In this document: positions 12,965 to 21,319 of the stretch, in pieces
Numbering within the stretch: position 1 is the first letter of the stretch
Layout: each line of letters begins with the position of its first letter
Assembly (NCBI GenBank): GCA_028694875.1
Contig: JAQVKB010000001.1
Span: forward strand, 1 to 25,279
Length of the DNA stretch: 25,279 nucleotides
Direction of reading: 5' to 3'
Source: Candidatus Izemoplasmatales bacterium
GTDB lineage: Bacteria; Bacillota_I; Bacilli_A; Izemoplasmatales; Hujiaoplasmataceae
Made by a program: the position numbers and the translations under genes
The notes under the pieces: generated by a model
What the model was told of the DNA's origin: nothing
The model's database searches: none
The model's input: only the letters and a program-made list of their open reading frames with translations

Positions 12965-15406
12965 ATGAACGTACGTTCCCGTGTCGGAGTTGTCCTCGGC
13001 GCATCCGCATTCGCTTTGCTGGGAATCATTGGATCTTGGGTACTATTCCCAATCCTTTCCCAATTCTGGCATGCGGTATACGTCGCTTTTTTCACGGCAG
13101 TTCCGGTAATCGTGTTCCTCTCGATTCTTCTATCCAAAAAGCGCAGGTTCCGAATCAGCGCGTTGGAAGAGAAAATTCGAGATATGAACGCGCTCAACAA
13201 ACGACTTAAAAATTCCGAAGATATCGCGCTCAATTATTTGCCCGTGGGCATGGTGATCTATGATGACAATTTCACAATTTCTTGGGCGAACAATGCCGCC
13301 AAAGAGTATTTCTCGAATGTATTGACGGGAAGAAAACTCTCGGTCGTGCATGATGAACTTGCCAAGCTCGTTGAAAAACGAGAAGGCAAGTCGATTGTCT
13401 CGATTTACGACAAGGAATATGAAATGGTCCACTATCCGAAAAACAAATGTGTCTATTTGTTTGAGGTGACTGAACGCGAAGATGCGCGGAAGAAATTGCG
13501 CGATTCGATGGATGTCGTTGGCATTTTGTCCCTCGACAATTTCGCGGAAGCGACCCAAAACTTCGACTTCCAAGAAAAAACCACAATCCAGGGAAAATAC
13601 CTTTCTTCCCTCGACAATTGGTGTAAGAAAAACAATATCTATTTTGTGAATCTTCGTCCTGAAAAATCAGTCTTGTTGTTTCATCGCAGCAAGCTCGATG
13701 AATTGGTCAAAGAAGAGTTTTTAATCATGGACGAAATCGCCGCGATTTCGAATCAAAACGAAATTCGCGTGTCGTTATCCATGGGCATCGCCTCCGGTGA
13801 TTTGGCGAGTGATGAACTCGGAGATCGAGCGGAAGAAGCGTTAAAACTAGCGCTTGGTAGAGGTGGCGACCAGGTCGTCGTCAACATTCAAAACCAACCA
13901 TTGCGTTTCTTTGGCGGGAAATCCAATACGGCCGAGAAACGCACAAAGATTACCGCGAGAATCAATTCGCGTGCACTCTCCGAATTGCTTCAAAAACATT
14001 CTCAAGTGTTCATTATGCCACATAAAATGACGGACATTGACGCCTTGGGCGGCGCCGTTGGTCTGTTGCAAATGGCGCTTGCGGAAGGCTGCGACGCGAA
14101 GATCGTCCTCGACTTTGATTTTATTGATCAAACGACGCAAAAAGTTGTCGATATGCTCAATCGCGAGTACATCAAGTTGATCTCTTATTTCGTTGATCCT
14201 GATGACGCGCTCGACCAAGTCACTTCCGACTCGCTCGTGATTGTGATCGATCATCACAGTCCAGTGCAATCAAATGCGCCAAAACTTTTGGATCGAACCA
14301 AATATGTGGTCGTCATCGACCACCATCGCCGCATCGACAACCTGTTGTCCGATGTGATGCTCAACTATGTTGAACCCTATGCCTCGAGTTCTGTCGAACT
14401 GGTGATTGAACTGATTGATCTCTATCACAAAGAAGTTAATCTTGATCCGTTCGAAGTGACGATGATGCTCGCCGGCATGATGATTGACACCAACAATTTC
14501 ACGTATCGTACGGGTGTTCGTACGTTCGAAGCGGCGGCTTTACTCAAACAGTATGGTGCCGACCCCTTCAAGGCCCGTTTGATTTTACGGGAATCGCTGG
14601 ACGATATTCGTACCAAATCGAATCTGGTCAACCAAGCGAAAATTATCATGAATCATTTTGCCATTACTGCTTTAGATCCTGAAATCAAAACCGAACGCGT
14701 CCAACTCGCGAAGACCGCCGATGAACTCTTGGAAATCGACAATATTATTGCCAGTTTCGCCCTCGGCAACATTGGCAACGACACGATCGCCATTTCCGCG
14801 CGCAGTGTCGATAAATTCAATGTCAGCGTGATGATGGAACAATTCGGGGGTGGCGGTCATTTGAACAACGCCGCCGCACAAGTTCAAAACCAACCCATGG
14901 ATGTCTTAATCAAGAAGATTGAAGATATCCTCGCTCAAACTTATAAGGAGGAACAACAAATGAAAGTGATTCTTGTCAAAGATGTTCGTGGCAAAGGGAA
15001 AAAAGGAGACGTTGTCGATGTTGCAGGCGGGTACGCCAACTTCTTGCTTTCCTCCAAACAAGCGATTGAAGCCACTACCGCGAACTTGAAAGCCTTAGAA
15101 GACGAAAAAGCGAAGGTAATCAAAGAAGCACAACTCGAATTCGAACTTGCAAAGAAAACCAAGGTCGAAGTCGAAAACGCACCGATCAAACTCTACGTGA
15201 AAATCGGGGAATCCGGAAAATTGTTCGGAGGAATCACCTCAAAACAAATTGCGGAAGAACTCAAAATCCAGTATAATATTGAGATAGACAAACGCAAAAT
15301 TGCACTGGATGACAACATCCATTCGCTCGGTTCCTACAAAGTTCCCGTGAAACTTCACAAAGACGTTCTCGCACACATCAATTTGCAGGTGCTCGAAGAA
15401 AAGTAA
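12965..15406 (+). CDS. gdpP-rplI: Fusion of GdpP (c-di-AMP phosphodiesterase) and ribosomal protein L9
   Basis: One open frame of 813 codons. Residues 1-660 form a full GdpP, which degrades cyclic di-AMP: two membrane helices (about 8-29 and 37-56), a PAS-like domain (60-160), a degenerate GGDEF domain (170-310, ending LALGRGGDQ), a DHH domain with His353, Asp357 and Asp359 in PHKMTDIDA, DHH at 429-431 and DHH at 452-454, Asp508 in MMIDTNNF, and DHHA1 with GGGGH at 628-632. Residues 666-813 are a complete L9 of 148 residues with the signature KGKKGDVVDVAGGYANFLL. No stop separates them. Codons 661-666 coincide with an SD and ATG, so L9 can also start on its own. In relatives gdpP and rplI are adjacent separate genes. 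Start ATG has AAAGGGG upstream. Confidence 0.9.
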   Translation: MNVRSRVGVVLGASAFALLGIIGSWVLFPILSQFWHAVYVAFFTAVPVIVFLSILLSKKRRFRISALEEKIRDMNALNKRLKNSEDIALNYLPVGMVIYDDNFTISWANNAAKEYFSNVLTGRKLSVVHDELAKLVEKREGKSIVSIYDKEYEMVHYPKNKCVYLFEVTEREDARKKLRDSMDVVGILSLDNFAEATQNFDFQEKTTIQGKYLSSLDNWCKKNNIYFVNLRPEKSVLLFHRSKLDELVKEEFLIMDEIAAISNQNEIRVSLSMGIASGDLASDELGDRAEEALKLALGRGGDQVVVNIQNQPLRFFGGKSNTAEKRTKITARINSRALSELLQKHSQVFIMPHKMTDIDALGGAVGLLQMALAEGCDAKIVLDFDFIDQTTQKVVDMLNREYIKLISYFVDPDDALDQVTSDSLVIVIDHHSPVQSNAPKLLDRTKYVVVIDHHRRIDNLLSDVMLNYVEPYASSSVELVIELIDLYHKEVNLDPFEVTMMLAGMMIDTNNFTYRTGVRTFEAAALLKQYGADPFKARLILRESLDDIRTKSNLVNQAKIIMNHFAITALDPEIKTERVQLAKTADELLEIDNIIASFALGNIGNDTIAISARSVDKFNVSVMMEQFGGGGHLNNAAAQVQNQPMDVLIKKIEDILAQTYKEEQQMKVILVKDVRGKGKKGDVVDVAGGYANFLLSSKQAIEATTANLKALEDEKAKVIKEAQLEFELAKKTKVEVENAPIKLYVKIGESGKLFGGITSKQIAEELKIQYNIEIDKRKIALDDNIHSLGSYKVPVKLHKDVLAHINLQVLEEK
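14944..14962 (+). promoter_or_regulatory. rplI: Internal SD and start codon for ribosomal protein L9
   Basis: TAAGGAGG (14944-14951) lies eight bases before an in-frame ATG (14960), which begins MKVILVKDVRGKGKKGD, the usual first residues of L9. Initiation here would give a free 148-residue L9 (14960-15406). The TAA within the SD is in a different frame and does not stop GdpP. Confidence 0.85.
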
Positions 15407-15419
15407 TCTGGAGGGTATG

Positions 15420-16781
15420 ATGGAAAGAAAAGTTCCGCAAAATATCGAAGCCGAACAAGCCGTATTGGGCGCGGTCTTTTTTGAACAAGCCGTCATGAAG
15501 ACCATCCAAGACAAATTGAACGAAGATGATTTCTACTCACCCAATCATCAAATCATTTTTAAGGTGATGAAATCCTTGTTCAAGGATGGTATTTTTATCG
15601 ACTATACAACCTTAACGGATCGTTTGTCGAGCCAAAACAACCTCGTTAAAGCCGGTGGCATTGAATACATCACGGGTCTTGTGGACGCGGTTCCTTCGAT
15701 TGCGAACTTGCTCAACTACATCAATATCGTCAAAGACAAATCGATTGTGCGTAAAATCCAAGATACTTGTCGTCAAATCATTGAAGATTCTTACGAAACC
15801 GAAAATACTCCTGATTTCATCGATGACGTCGAACGCGACATCATCGCCATTACCAAAGAAAAACGGACGACCGACTTCAAAGGCGTGGGTGAAATCGCGG
15901 CGCTACAAGTCGAAAAAATCGCCGAACAAGCGCAAATTGGTGGCGATGTCACCGGTTTGGATACGAAATACCATGAACTGAACAAATTCACGTTGGGTCT
16001 ACAACCTTCCGACTTGTTGATTGTCGCGGCTCGTCCTTCGATGGGAAAAACGGCGTTTGCCTTGAACCTTGCCCTCAATGTCGCGAAGAACCCGGACAAG
16101 CCCCATATCGCGTTCTTTAGTTTGGAAATGGGCGTCGACCAATTGGTCATGAGACTCTTAGCCTGTCAAGCACAGGTTGATAACTTCCGGATGCGTCAAG
16201 GTTTGCTCAACTCGACCGAATGGGAAAAAATCCACTATGCCGTCGATACCCTCTCCGGATTGAATCTTTATTTTGATGACTCCGGTACCGTCAGTGTTTT
16301 GGACCTTCGTAGTAAATGCCGTAAACTTAAACAAGATGACAAACTTGATTTGATCGTCGTCGACTACCTGCAACTCTTGTCCGGTTCGAAACACAACCAA
16401 GCGAACCGCGTGCAAGAAGTTTCGGAAATCAGCCGTGTTCTCAAAGAAACCGCGCGTGAACTGAAAGTTCCTGTGATTGCCCTTTCGCAGCTTTCCCGCT
16501 CGATTGAGCAACGGAAAGAAAAACAACCGGTCATGGCCGACCTTCGTGAGTCCGGATCGATTGAACAAGATGCCGATATCATCATGTTCTTGTATCGTGA
16601 AGACTACTACGAAGAAAACACATTACGTAAAAATCATGTCGATATCTCGATTGCGAAAAACCGTTCGGGTACCATCGGCAAATTCGAACTGCTCTTTAAC
16701 AAAAACATGTCCACGTTCTCTAACGTCCATGCTTCTACGTCTGGCGACGCCTACGACAGAGAGTATGGCACCGACATTTAG
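15420..16781 (+). CDS. dnaB: Replicative DNA helicase
   Basis: Hexameric 5'-3' helicase of the replication fork (called DnaC in Bacillus). It has an N-terminal helical domain (VPQNIEAEQAVLGAVF at the start), a linker helix near 155-180, then the RecA-like motor: Walker A AARPSMGKTAF at about 204-214, Walker B DLIVVDYLQLL, and downstream EISRVLKETARELKVPVIAL, the arginine-finger region SGSIEQDADIIMFLYRE and IAKNRSGTIGKFEL. There are two ATGs in a row; the second (15420) is preferred because GGAGG ends only two bases before the first. 453 residues, normal length. It follows rplI by 13 bases, as in Bacillota generally. Confidence 0.97.
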   Translation: MERKVPQNIEAEQAVLGAVFFEQAVMKTIQDKLNEDDFYSPNHQIIFKVMKSLFKDGIFIDYTTLTDRLSSQNNLVKAGGIEYITGLVDAVPSIANLLNYINIVKDKSIVRKIQDTCRQIIEDSYETENTPDFIDDVERDIIAITKEKRTTDFKGVGEIAALQVEKIAEQAQIGGDVTGLDTKYHELNKFTLGLQPSDLLIVAARPSMGKTAFALNLALNVAKNPDKPHIAFFSLEMGVDQLVMRLLACQAQVDNFRMRQGLLNSTEWEKIHYAVDTLSGLNLYFDDSGTVSVLDLRSKCRKLKQDDKLDLIVVDYLQLLSGSKHNQANRVQEVSEISRVLKETARELKVPVIALSQLSRSIEQRKEKQPVMADLRESGSIEQDADIIMFLYREDYYEENTLRKNHVDISIAKNRSGTIGKFELLFNKNMSTFSNVHASTSGDAYDREYGTDI

Positions 16782-16839
16782 CGGTCGCGAGACTGCTTTT
16801 TGTTTGAAATAGAGAAAGGAATCATCTAGGAGGTATGTC

Positions 16840-17910
16840 ATGCTGACAGAACGACTCGATCAAATCGAGAAACGATATCACGAAATTCAAAACTTGTTGA
16901 TGGACCCGAAAGTTTCGAGTGACATCAAGAAATTAACGGAACTCTCGAAAGAGTCCCGTTCTTTGGAAAAGACCGTGGAGATTTATCAAGAATACAAAAA
17001 AGCCCTCGAGGATCTCGAAGGCTTAAAAGAAATGGTCAAAGAAAGCGAAGGCGAGATTCGTGAAATGGCGGAACTCGAACTCGAAGAAGTGACTCTCAAG
17101 GTTCCAACCCTCGAAGAAGAACTTCATGTCTTGCTCATCCCGAAGGATCCCAATGACGAGAAAAACGTCATCGTCGAAATTCGTGGTGCGGCGGGAGGCG
17201 ATGAGGGCAACATCTTCGCTGGTGACCTCGCGCGGATGTATTTTAAATTCGCGGAAAGCAAAGGTTGGAAAGTGGAAGTCTTGTATGCCGATGTGGCGGA
17301 AGCCGGTGGTTATTCGCAAATCGAATTCCAAGTCAGCGGCGACGCCGTCTATTCCTACATGAAATATGAAAGTGGCGTTCACCGTGTCCAACGCGTCCCT
17401 GCGACCGAGTCGCAAGGACGGATTCACACGTCCACCGCCACCGTTCTAGTTGTACCTGAAGCCGAAGAACTCGATTTTGAAATCGATCTCGACGATGTTC
17501 GCGTTGATACGTTCTGTTCTTCTGGCCCTGGCGGACAATCCGTCAATACGACCAAGTCCGCAGTTCGTTTGACACATGAGCCTACAGGTACTGTGGTACA
17601 ATGCCAAGACGGGAAAAGCCAACACGAAAACAAAGCCAGTGCTTTGAAAATTTTGCGTAGCCGTTTGTATGACAAAATGCTTCAAGAAAAGCTCGACAAA
17701 GAAGGCGAAGAACGCAAATCCAAGATTGGCACCGGCGATCGCTCGGAGAAAATTCGGACGTACAACTATCCGCAAAATCGGATTACCGATCATCGCATCA
17801 ATTTCACCATCCAACAACTCGATCGTATCATCGATGGTCGCTTGGATCCAGTGATTGAAGCGCTCATCGCGGAGGAGCAAAAACGGAAGCTCCAGAAAGA
17901 AGAAGAGTAA
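16840..17910 (+). CDS. prfA: Peptide chain release factor 1
   Basis: Decodes UAA and UAG and triggers release of the finished peptide. 356 residues, normal length. The codon-reading tripeptide PAT is at 187-189 (VQRVPATESQGRIHTS), which marks RF1 rather than RF2 (SPF). The catalytic GGQ is at 231-233 in SSGPGGQSVNTTKSAVR. The N-terminal coiled coil spans about 1-85. The start ATG at 16840 has TAGGAGG upstream. Its GGQ glutamine is the substrate of the next gene product, PrmC; the two reading frames overlap by one base (TAATG). TGA stops in this window mean that RF2 must be encoded elsewhere. Confidence 0.97.
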   Translation: MLTERLDQIEKRYHEIQNLLMDPKVSSDIKKLTELSKESRSLEKTVEIYQEYKKALEDLEGLKEMVKESEGEIREMAELELEEVTLKVPTLEEELHVLLIPKDPNDEKNVIVEIRGAAGGDEGNIFAGDLARMYFKFAESKGWKVEVLYADVAEAGGYSQIEFQVSGDAVYSYMKYESGVHRVQRVPATESQGRIHTSTATVLVVPEAEELDFEIDLDDVRVDTFCSSGPGGQSVNTTKSAVRLTHEPTGTVVQCQDGKSQHENKASALKILRSRLYDKMLQEKLDKEGEERKSKIGTGDRSEKIRTYNYPQNRITDHRINFTIQQLDRIIDGRLDPVIEALIAEEQKRKLQKEEE

Positions 17911-18764
17911 TGCCAACATATCGCCAAGCCTTGCGCGAAGGCGAAAAGATGGCTCATGCGAATCACATGGAAAGTTCCGCGGCGAAAGTATTGTTATTGC
18001 ACCATTCTGAAATGGAAAATGCGGCGCTTTATTTGCATCTCGACGATGTCATGTCTGAAGCACAATACGCAGGTTTTCTTGAAGGATGCCATCGTCATTT
18101 TGAACGCAAAGAACCGGTTCAATATGTCGTTGGGTATACCTATTTCTATGGATACAAGTTCCATGTGGATGAACGCGTTTTGATTCCTCGTTTTGAAACC
18201 GAAGAACTCGTCGCCAATGTGCTCTTTCATTATGATGAAATGTTTGATGGGAAAGACGTTGCCCTTGTCGATGTCGGCACCGGATCGGGTTGCTTGGCCG
18301 TCGCTTTGGCGTTGGAAGAAAGTCACCTTCACGTCTCGGCGAGCGATATTAGCGAAGCAGCTTTGGCTGTCGCGAAGCAGAATGCCGCGTATTTGAATAG
18401 TCCCGTCACTTTCACGCAAGGAGACATGTTACAGCCTTTCGAAGGAAAGAAATTTGATATTCTGGTTTCGAATCCTCCGTACATTCCCGATGAAGAATTC
18501 GTCGAAGAAATCATCAAGAATCACGAACCCCATACGGCCTTGTTTGGCGGATCGGATGGACTCAAGTTCTATGAGATCATCCTATCAGGAGCCAAGGACA
18601 TTTTGAACGAAGAAAACTTCCTGGCGTTCGAACACGCGTATAATACCAAAGACGCACTGAAAGAACTTGCGCTTCGGTATTTTCCCGAAGCTGAAATCGT
18701 TCAATATCAAGATATGCAAGGCAAAGACCGAATGACCTTTGTCATCAACCGTCGGAAATCATAA
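17910..18764 (+). CDS. prmC: Release factor glutamine methyltransferase
   Basis: SAM-dependent enzyme that N5-methylates the glutamine of the GGQ motif in release factors (HemK/PrmC). The N-terminal helical domain (about 1-70) binds the release factor. The Rossmann domain follows: RVLIPRFETEELV (89-101), the SAM loop DVGTGSGCLAVALA (121-134), the acidic strand SASDISEAAL and the catalytic NPPY at 188-191 (LVSNPPYIPDEEF). 284 residues, full length. The start overlaps the prfA stop by one base and there is no separate strong SD, so it is coupled to its substrate gene. The terminator stem begins inside its last codons. Confidence 0.95.
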   Translation: MPTYRQALREGEKMAHANHMESSAAKVLLLHHSEMENAALYLHLDDVMSEAQYAGFLEGCHRHFERKEPVQYVVGYTYFYGYKFHVDERVLIPRFETEELVANVLFHYDEMFDGKDVALVDVGTGSGCLAVALALEESHLHVSASDISEAALAVAKQNAAYLNSPVTFTQGDMLQPFEGKKFDILVSNPPYIPDEEFVEEIIKNHEPHTALFGGSDGLKFYEIILSGAKDILNEENFLAFEHAYNTKDALKELALRYFPEAEIVQYQDMQGKDRMTFVINRRKS

Positions 18765-18778
18765 ACCGGCGGTTTTTT
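18747..18778 (+). terminator. Intrinsic terminator overlapping the end of prmC
   Basis: AACCGTCGG (18747-18755) pairs with CCGGCGGTT (18766-18774) with one G-U pair; six Ts follow from 18773. The stop codon is in the loop. Confidence 0.85.
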
Positions 18779-18787
18779 ATTTCACCC

Positions 18788-18798
18788 TATGATATAAT
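18788..18798 (+). promoter_or_regulatory. Extended -10 promoter of the ankyrin-repeat gene
   Basis: TATGATATAAT (18788-18798) contains TGaTATAAT. The -35 position falls in the terminator's T run and is poor. The predicted leader is about 38 nt. Confidence 0.65.
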
Positions 18799-18843
18799 GG
18801 TTTCTAGACACCGTAGATGCCCTATTTCGAAGGAGGTGACGTC

Positions 18844-20625
18844 ATGAAAGCAACCCCTATGTTTCCAGAAATTCCCGATTGGGCCAAACGCCAAATTGAA
18901 GCCATTCCTGCCAAAAGCGAAGACCCCGTCTATGCGAGTTTGTGCATTCTCCTGGAAAATTGGAATGTCTATGATGACGCCATCGATCGCACTGTCTGGT
19001 TGGCGCTCTTCCCGAAAGAACAAGATGAGAATGTCATTCTCCGATTCTCAGAAATTCTGGAAAGTGCCAAGAAATTGACCGAAGATCAACGCAATCAACT
19101 GGCAAAATCGACGCCGATGCTCAACAACCGACAATATGATATTGTCTATCAAGCAATTTTAAAACAAAGACAATTTTTAGGAGCTTCGGACCGAAAAGCC
19201 TACATTGGCGATTTTGTTCAAGCCATCCTCGATGAAATCCGTTCAGGAAGCATGCGTGAGGATAGTGAACATCTTCATAAAATCCTTCAAGATGACAACT
19301 TGCATTTGTTCAAAGCCTATTTGGAAGAAGGATCTTTCGAATTGGAAATGAAAACGTATCATGAGGATACGTTGTTTCACGCCGCCGCCAAAGCCAATGC
19401 CATCCGCATTTTGGGTTATTTGATTTCTGAAGTTCCAACCTGGATTGAAGAAGATAACCGATATCATGAAACCCCACTCTTTTCCGCCGCCATCGCGGGC
19501 TCCCAAGAGGCGTTTGATCTCTTGATGTCGAGAGGGGCCAACCCCAATCGCCTTTGTGAACGCAACGCAACGCCGCTTTCTGCCGTGGTTTATTCCGAAA
19601 ATATCCAGTTTCTCGATCATCTCCTGGATGACTATCACATCGAAGGCGAACGCTTGATTCATCCCGATCTATTGCTTGATGCCATGGAAGATGAAAGGAT
19701 CGAAGGAATCGTCCACTTGTTGCGAAAAGGTGTGTTCGAAATCACGAAACCCTATGACCATGGTAGAACCCTCTTCACGATGGCCTTAACCGCGAACAAT
19801 CCGATGTTTGCGACGAGACTATTGAATGAGTTTCATTATCCCAAAGATTTACCCGATGAGATTGGTTATTTCCCAATCCATGCGGCCATCGAGTTTGATC
19901 AAGTAGATTTGTTCCAACAATTATTGGGCGAAGGCTATGAAGACATGACGATGTATGGCGAGACGATGCTGGAAGTCTCGATCATTCATCATGCCAAAGC
20001 TTGTTTTCCTTTGCTTTATGCTAGAAATGGTCATCGTTTTGATGACCTTACACGTGCGACATGGTTTGCGTCCAAAACAGCTTTTGTGGAAGTGCTACGA
20101 GAACTCAAAAAACATGATGCTACCTTCACTTTGTTTGCGAACCAAACATCTCCGATTGTCGAGATGATGAGAAATGACCGATCCAGCATGGTTCTGGAGT
20201 TTCTCGACATGACTGATGTCGAAACTCACAATATGGAGAAGATTCCTTTGTTGATTGACCCTACCTTCCATCAAGATATGGAAGTGGTCTCAAAACTATT
20301 GGACATGGGGGCCGATCCCAATATCCCTGTAATCTATGGAAAAAAGTCTTTCTATCCATTGATGAATGCCATCTTCCATGACAATCTTCCGATGGTGAAA
20401 CTACTGACCAATCATGGTGCGGATGTGAATTTGAAAACAATCGACGGTTGGCGTGCTCTGGATGTCGCGATCACGGAACACGTAAGCGAAGTCCTGTTGG
20501 AATATCTTCGTGATTTAGGTGCCAAACGCTCTTTTTGGAAAATAGCAAAGATCAAACCGATTCTTGGATTGATCTTCGTCATTCTGTTAGGATTGATTTA
20601 TCTGTATCAATTATTCTTGGCATAA
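18844..20625 (+). CDS. Ankyrin-repeat protein with a C-terminal membrane anchor
   Basis: The start is placed at 18844 because a ten-base SD, AAGGAGGTGA, lies just upstream; an in-frame ATG at 18817 has none. The 593 residues show three parts. Residues 1-155 are helical with no motif recognised. Residues about 160-560 are degenerate ankyrin repeats: ETPLFSAAIAGSQEAFDLLM followed by SRGANPNRL (229-237), ATPLSAVVYSENIQFLDHLL, GYFPIHAAIEFDQVDLFQQL (341-360), VVSKLLDMGADPNIP and MVKLLTNHGADVNLKTIDGW (517-536). The tail KRSFWKIAKIK leads into one hydrophobic helix (572-592) at the very end, so the repeats should face the cytoplasm. Ankyrin repeats bind proteins; the partner is unknown. It is monocistronic, between two terminators. 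No signal peptide is seen, so export as an effector is unlikely. Confidence 0.85.
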   Translation: MKATPMFPEIPDWAKRQIEAIPAKSEDPVYASLCILLENWNVYDDAIDRTVWLALFPKEQDENVILRFSEILESAKKLTEDQRNQLAKSTPMLNNRQYDIVYQAILKQRQFLGASDRKAYIGDFVQAILDEIRSGSMREDSEHLHKILQDDNLHLFKAYLEEGSFELEMKTYHEDTLFHAAAKANAIRILGYLISEVPTWIEEDNRYHETPLFSAAIAGSQEAFDLLMSRGANPNRLCERNATPLSAVVYSENIQFLDHLLDDYHIEGERLIHPDLLLDAMEDERIEGIVHLLRKGVFEITKPYDHGRTLFTMALTANNPMFATRLLNEFHYPKDLPDEIGYFPIHAAIEFDQVDLFQQLLGEGYEDMTMYGETMLEVSIIHHAKACFPLLYARNGHRFDDLTRATWFASKTAFVEVLRELKKHDATFTLFANQTSPIVEMMRNDRSSMVLEFLDMTDVETHNMEKIPLLIDPTFHQDMEVVSKLLDMGADPNIPVIYGKKSFYPLMNAIFHDNLPMVKLLTNHGADVNLKTIDGWRALDVAITEHVSEVLLEYLRDLGAKRSFWKIAKIKPILGLIFVILLGLIYLYQLFLA

Positions 20626-20636
20626 AAAATTTTTCG

Positions 20637-20662
20637 AAAGCCCCTTCTGGGGGCTTTTTTTT
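20637..20662 (+). terminator. Intrinsic terminator after the ankyrin-repeat gene
   Basis: AAAGCCCC (20637-20644) pairs with GGGGCTTT (20650-20657), loop TTCTG, followed by more Ts. Confidence 0.92.
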
Positions 20663-20668
20663 CTTTTA

Positions 20669-20684
20669 TTTCCAAATGTGAAAA
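20669..20684. promoter_or_regulatory. Operator-like repeat, upstream copy
   Basis: TTTCCA-AATG-TGAAAA, an imperfect dyad. With the preceding A, ATTTCCAAATGTG matches a second copy 44 bases downstream at 12 of 13 positions. Confidence 0.5.
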
Positions 20685-20701
20685 AAATCCCAAAAAAGAG
20701 A

Positions 20702-20731
20702 TTGACAATATATTTCCATATGTGGTAATAT
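20702..20731 (+). promoter_or_regulatory. Promoter of the HTH regulator-CPBP operon
   Basis: TTGACA (20702-20707), 18 bases, TAATAT (20726-20731). The -10 is weak, and the spacer holds the second operator-like repeat. Confidence 0.65.
20713..20728. promoter_or_regulatory. Operator-like repeat, promoter copy
   Basis: TTTCCA-TATG-TGGTAA, an imperfect dyad (5 of 6 arm positions) lying across the spacer and the first bases of the -10. A protein bound here would block the polymerase. The likely binder is the HTH protein encoded immediately downstream. Confidence 0.55.
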
Positions 20732-20770
20732 TACATCAGATGGGAATAAACATCACAAGGGGGTATTGAA

Positions 20771-21310
20771 ATGAGTTCCAATCCAATGAGTACATTACTC
20801 AATCCGGTTCGCCTTCAAATCTTGAAAACATTGTTGGTAATCGAAAAGGCCACTCCCAAAGAAATGGGAGATCAATTAAAGGATGTTCCAACCACGACGC
20901 TTTATCGTCATTTGAATACGATGATTGAAGAAGGCGTACTGGAAATTGTTTCGGAAAAGCAGAAGCGCGGTACGATGGAAAGAACTTATCGGATTCGAAA
21001 GAATCCACTGCCATCGCTACGACTTCATGCGGATGAAATGAGCGCAAGCGAATTGTTAGAATTGTTCTATAGTTTTTCGATTTCACAAATGATGGATTTT
21101 TCCCAGATGTTAGGGAAAGAGAATCCCAAAGTGGAGTCCGATCACATCGGTTTCTCCACGTATCTTCTTCACTTGAATGACGAAGAACTGAAGAATTTCA
21201 AAAGCGATCTTGGGAATATTCTGAAGGTCTATGGGGTTAAGACGGAACATGAGGGATCGCGTATCCATAAGTTCTCGTTGACTTTCCTTCCGGAACAAGG
21301 ATCGAAATAA
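20771..21310 (+). CDS. ArsR-like (HTH_20) winged-helix transcriptional regulator
   Basis: A 179-residue protein. Residues about 5-80 form a winged helix: NPVRLQILKTLLVIEKATPK, then the recognition helix region VPTTTLYRHLNTMIEEGVLE (39-58) and a wing with KRGTMERTYRI. This pattern is typical of the HTH_20/ArsR-related group. Residues 85-179 are probably a dimerisation or ligand domain (SASELLELFYSFSISQMMDF and HLNDEELKNFKSDL); no metal-binding cysteines are present, so a metal sensor is unlikely. AAGGGGGT precedes the ATG. It is followed after 9 bases by a CPBP membrane protein. The two dyad repeats at its own promoter suggest autoregulation. Confidence 0.87.
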   Translation: MSSNPMSTLLNPVRLQILKTLLVIEKATPKEMGDQLKDVPTTTLYRHLNTMIEEGVLEIVSEKQKRGTMERTYRIRKNPLPSLRLHADEMSASELLELFYSFSISQMMDFSQMLGKENPKVESDHIGFSTYLLHLNDEELKNFKSDLGNILKVYGVKTEHEGSRIHKFSLTFLPEQGSK

Positions 21311-21319
21311 GGGAGACTC

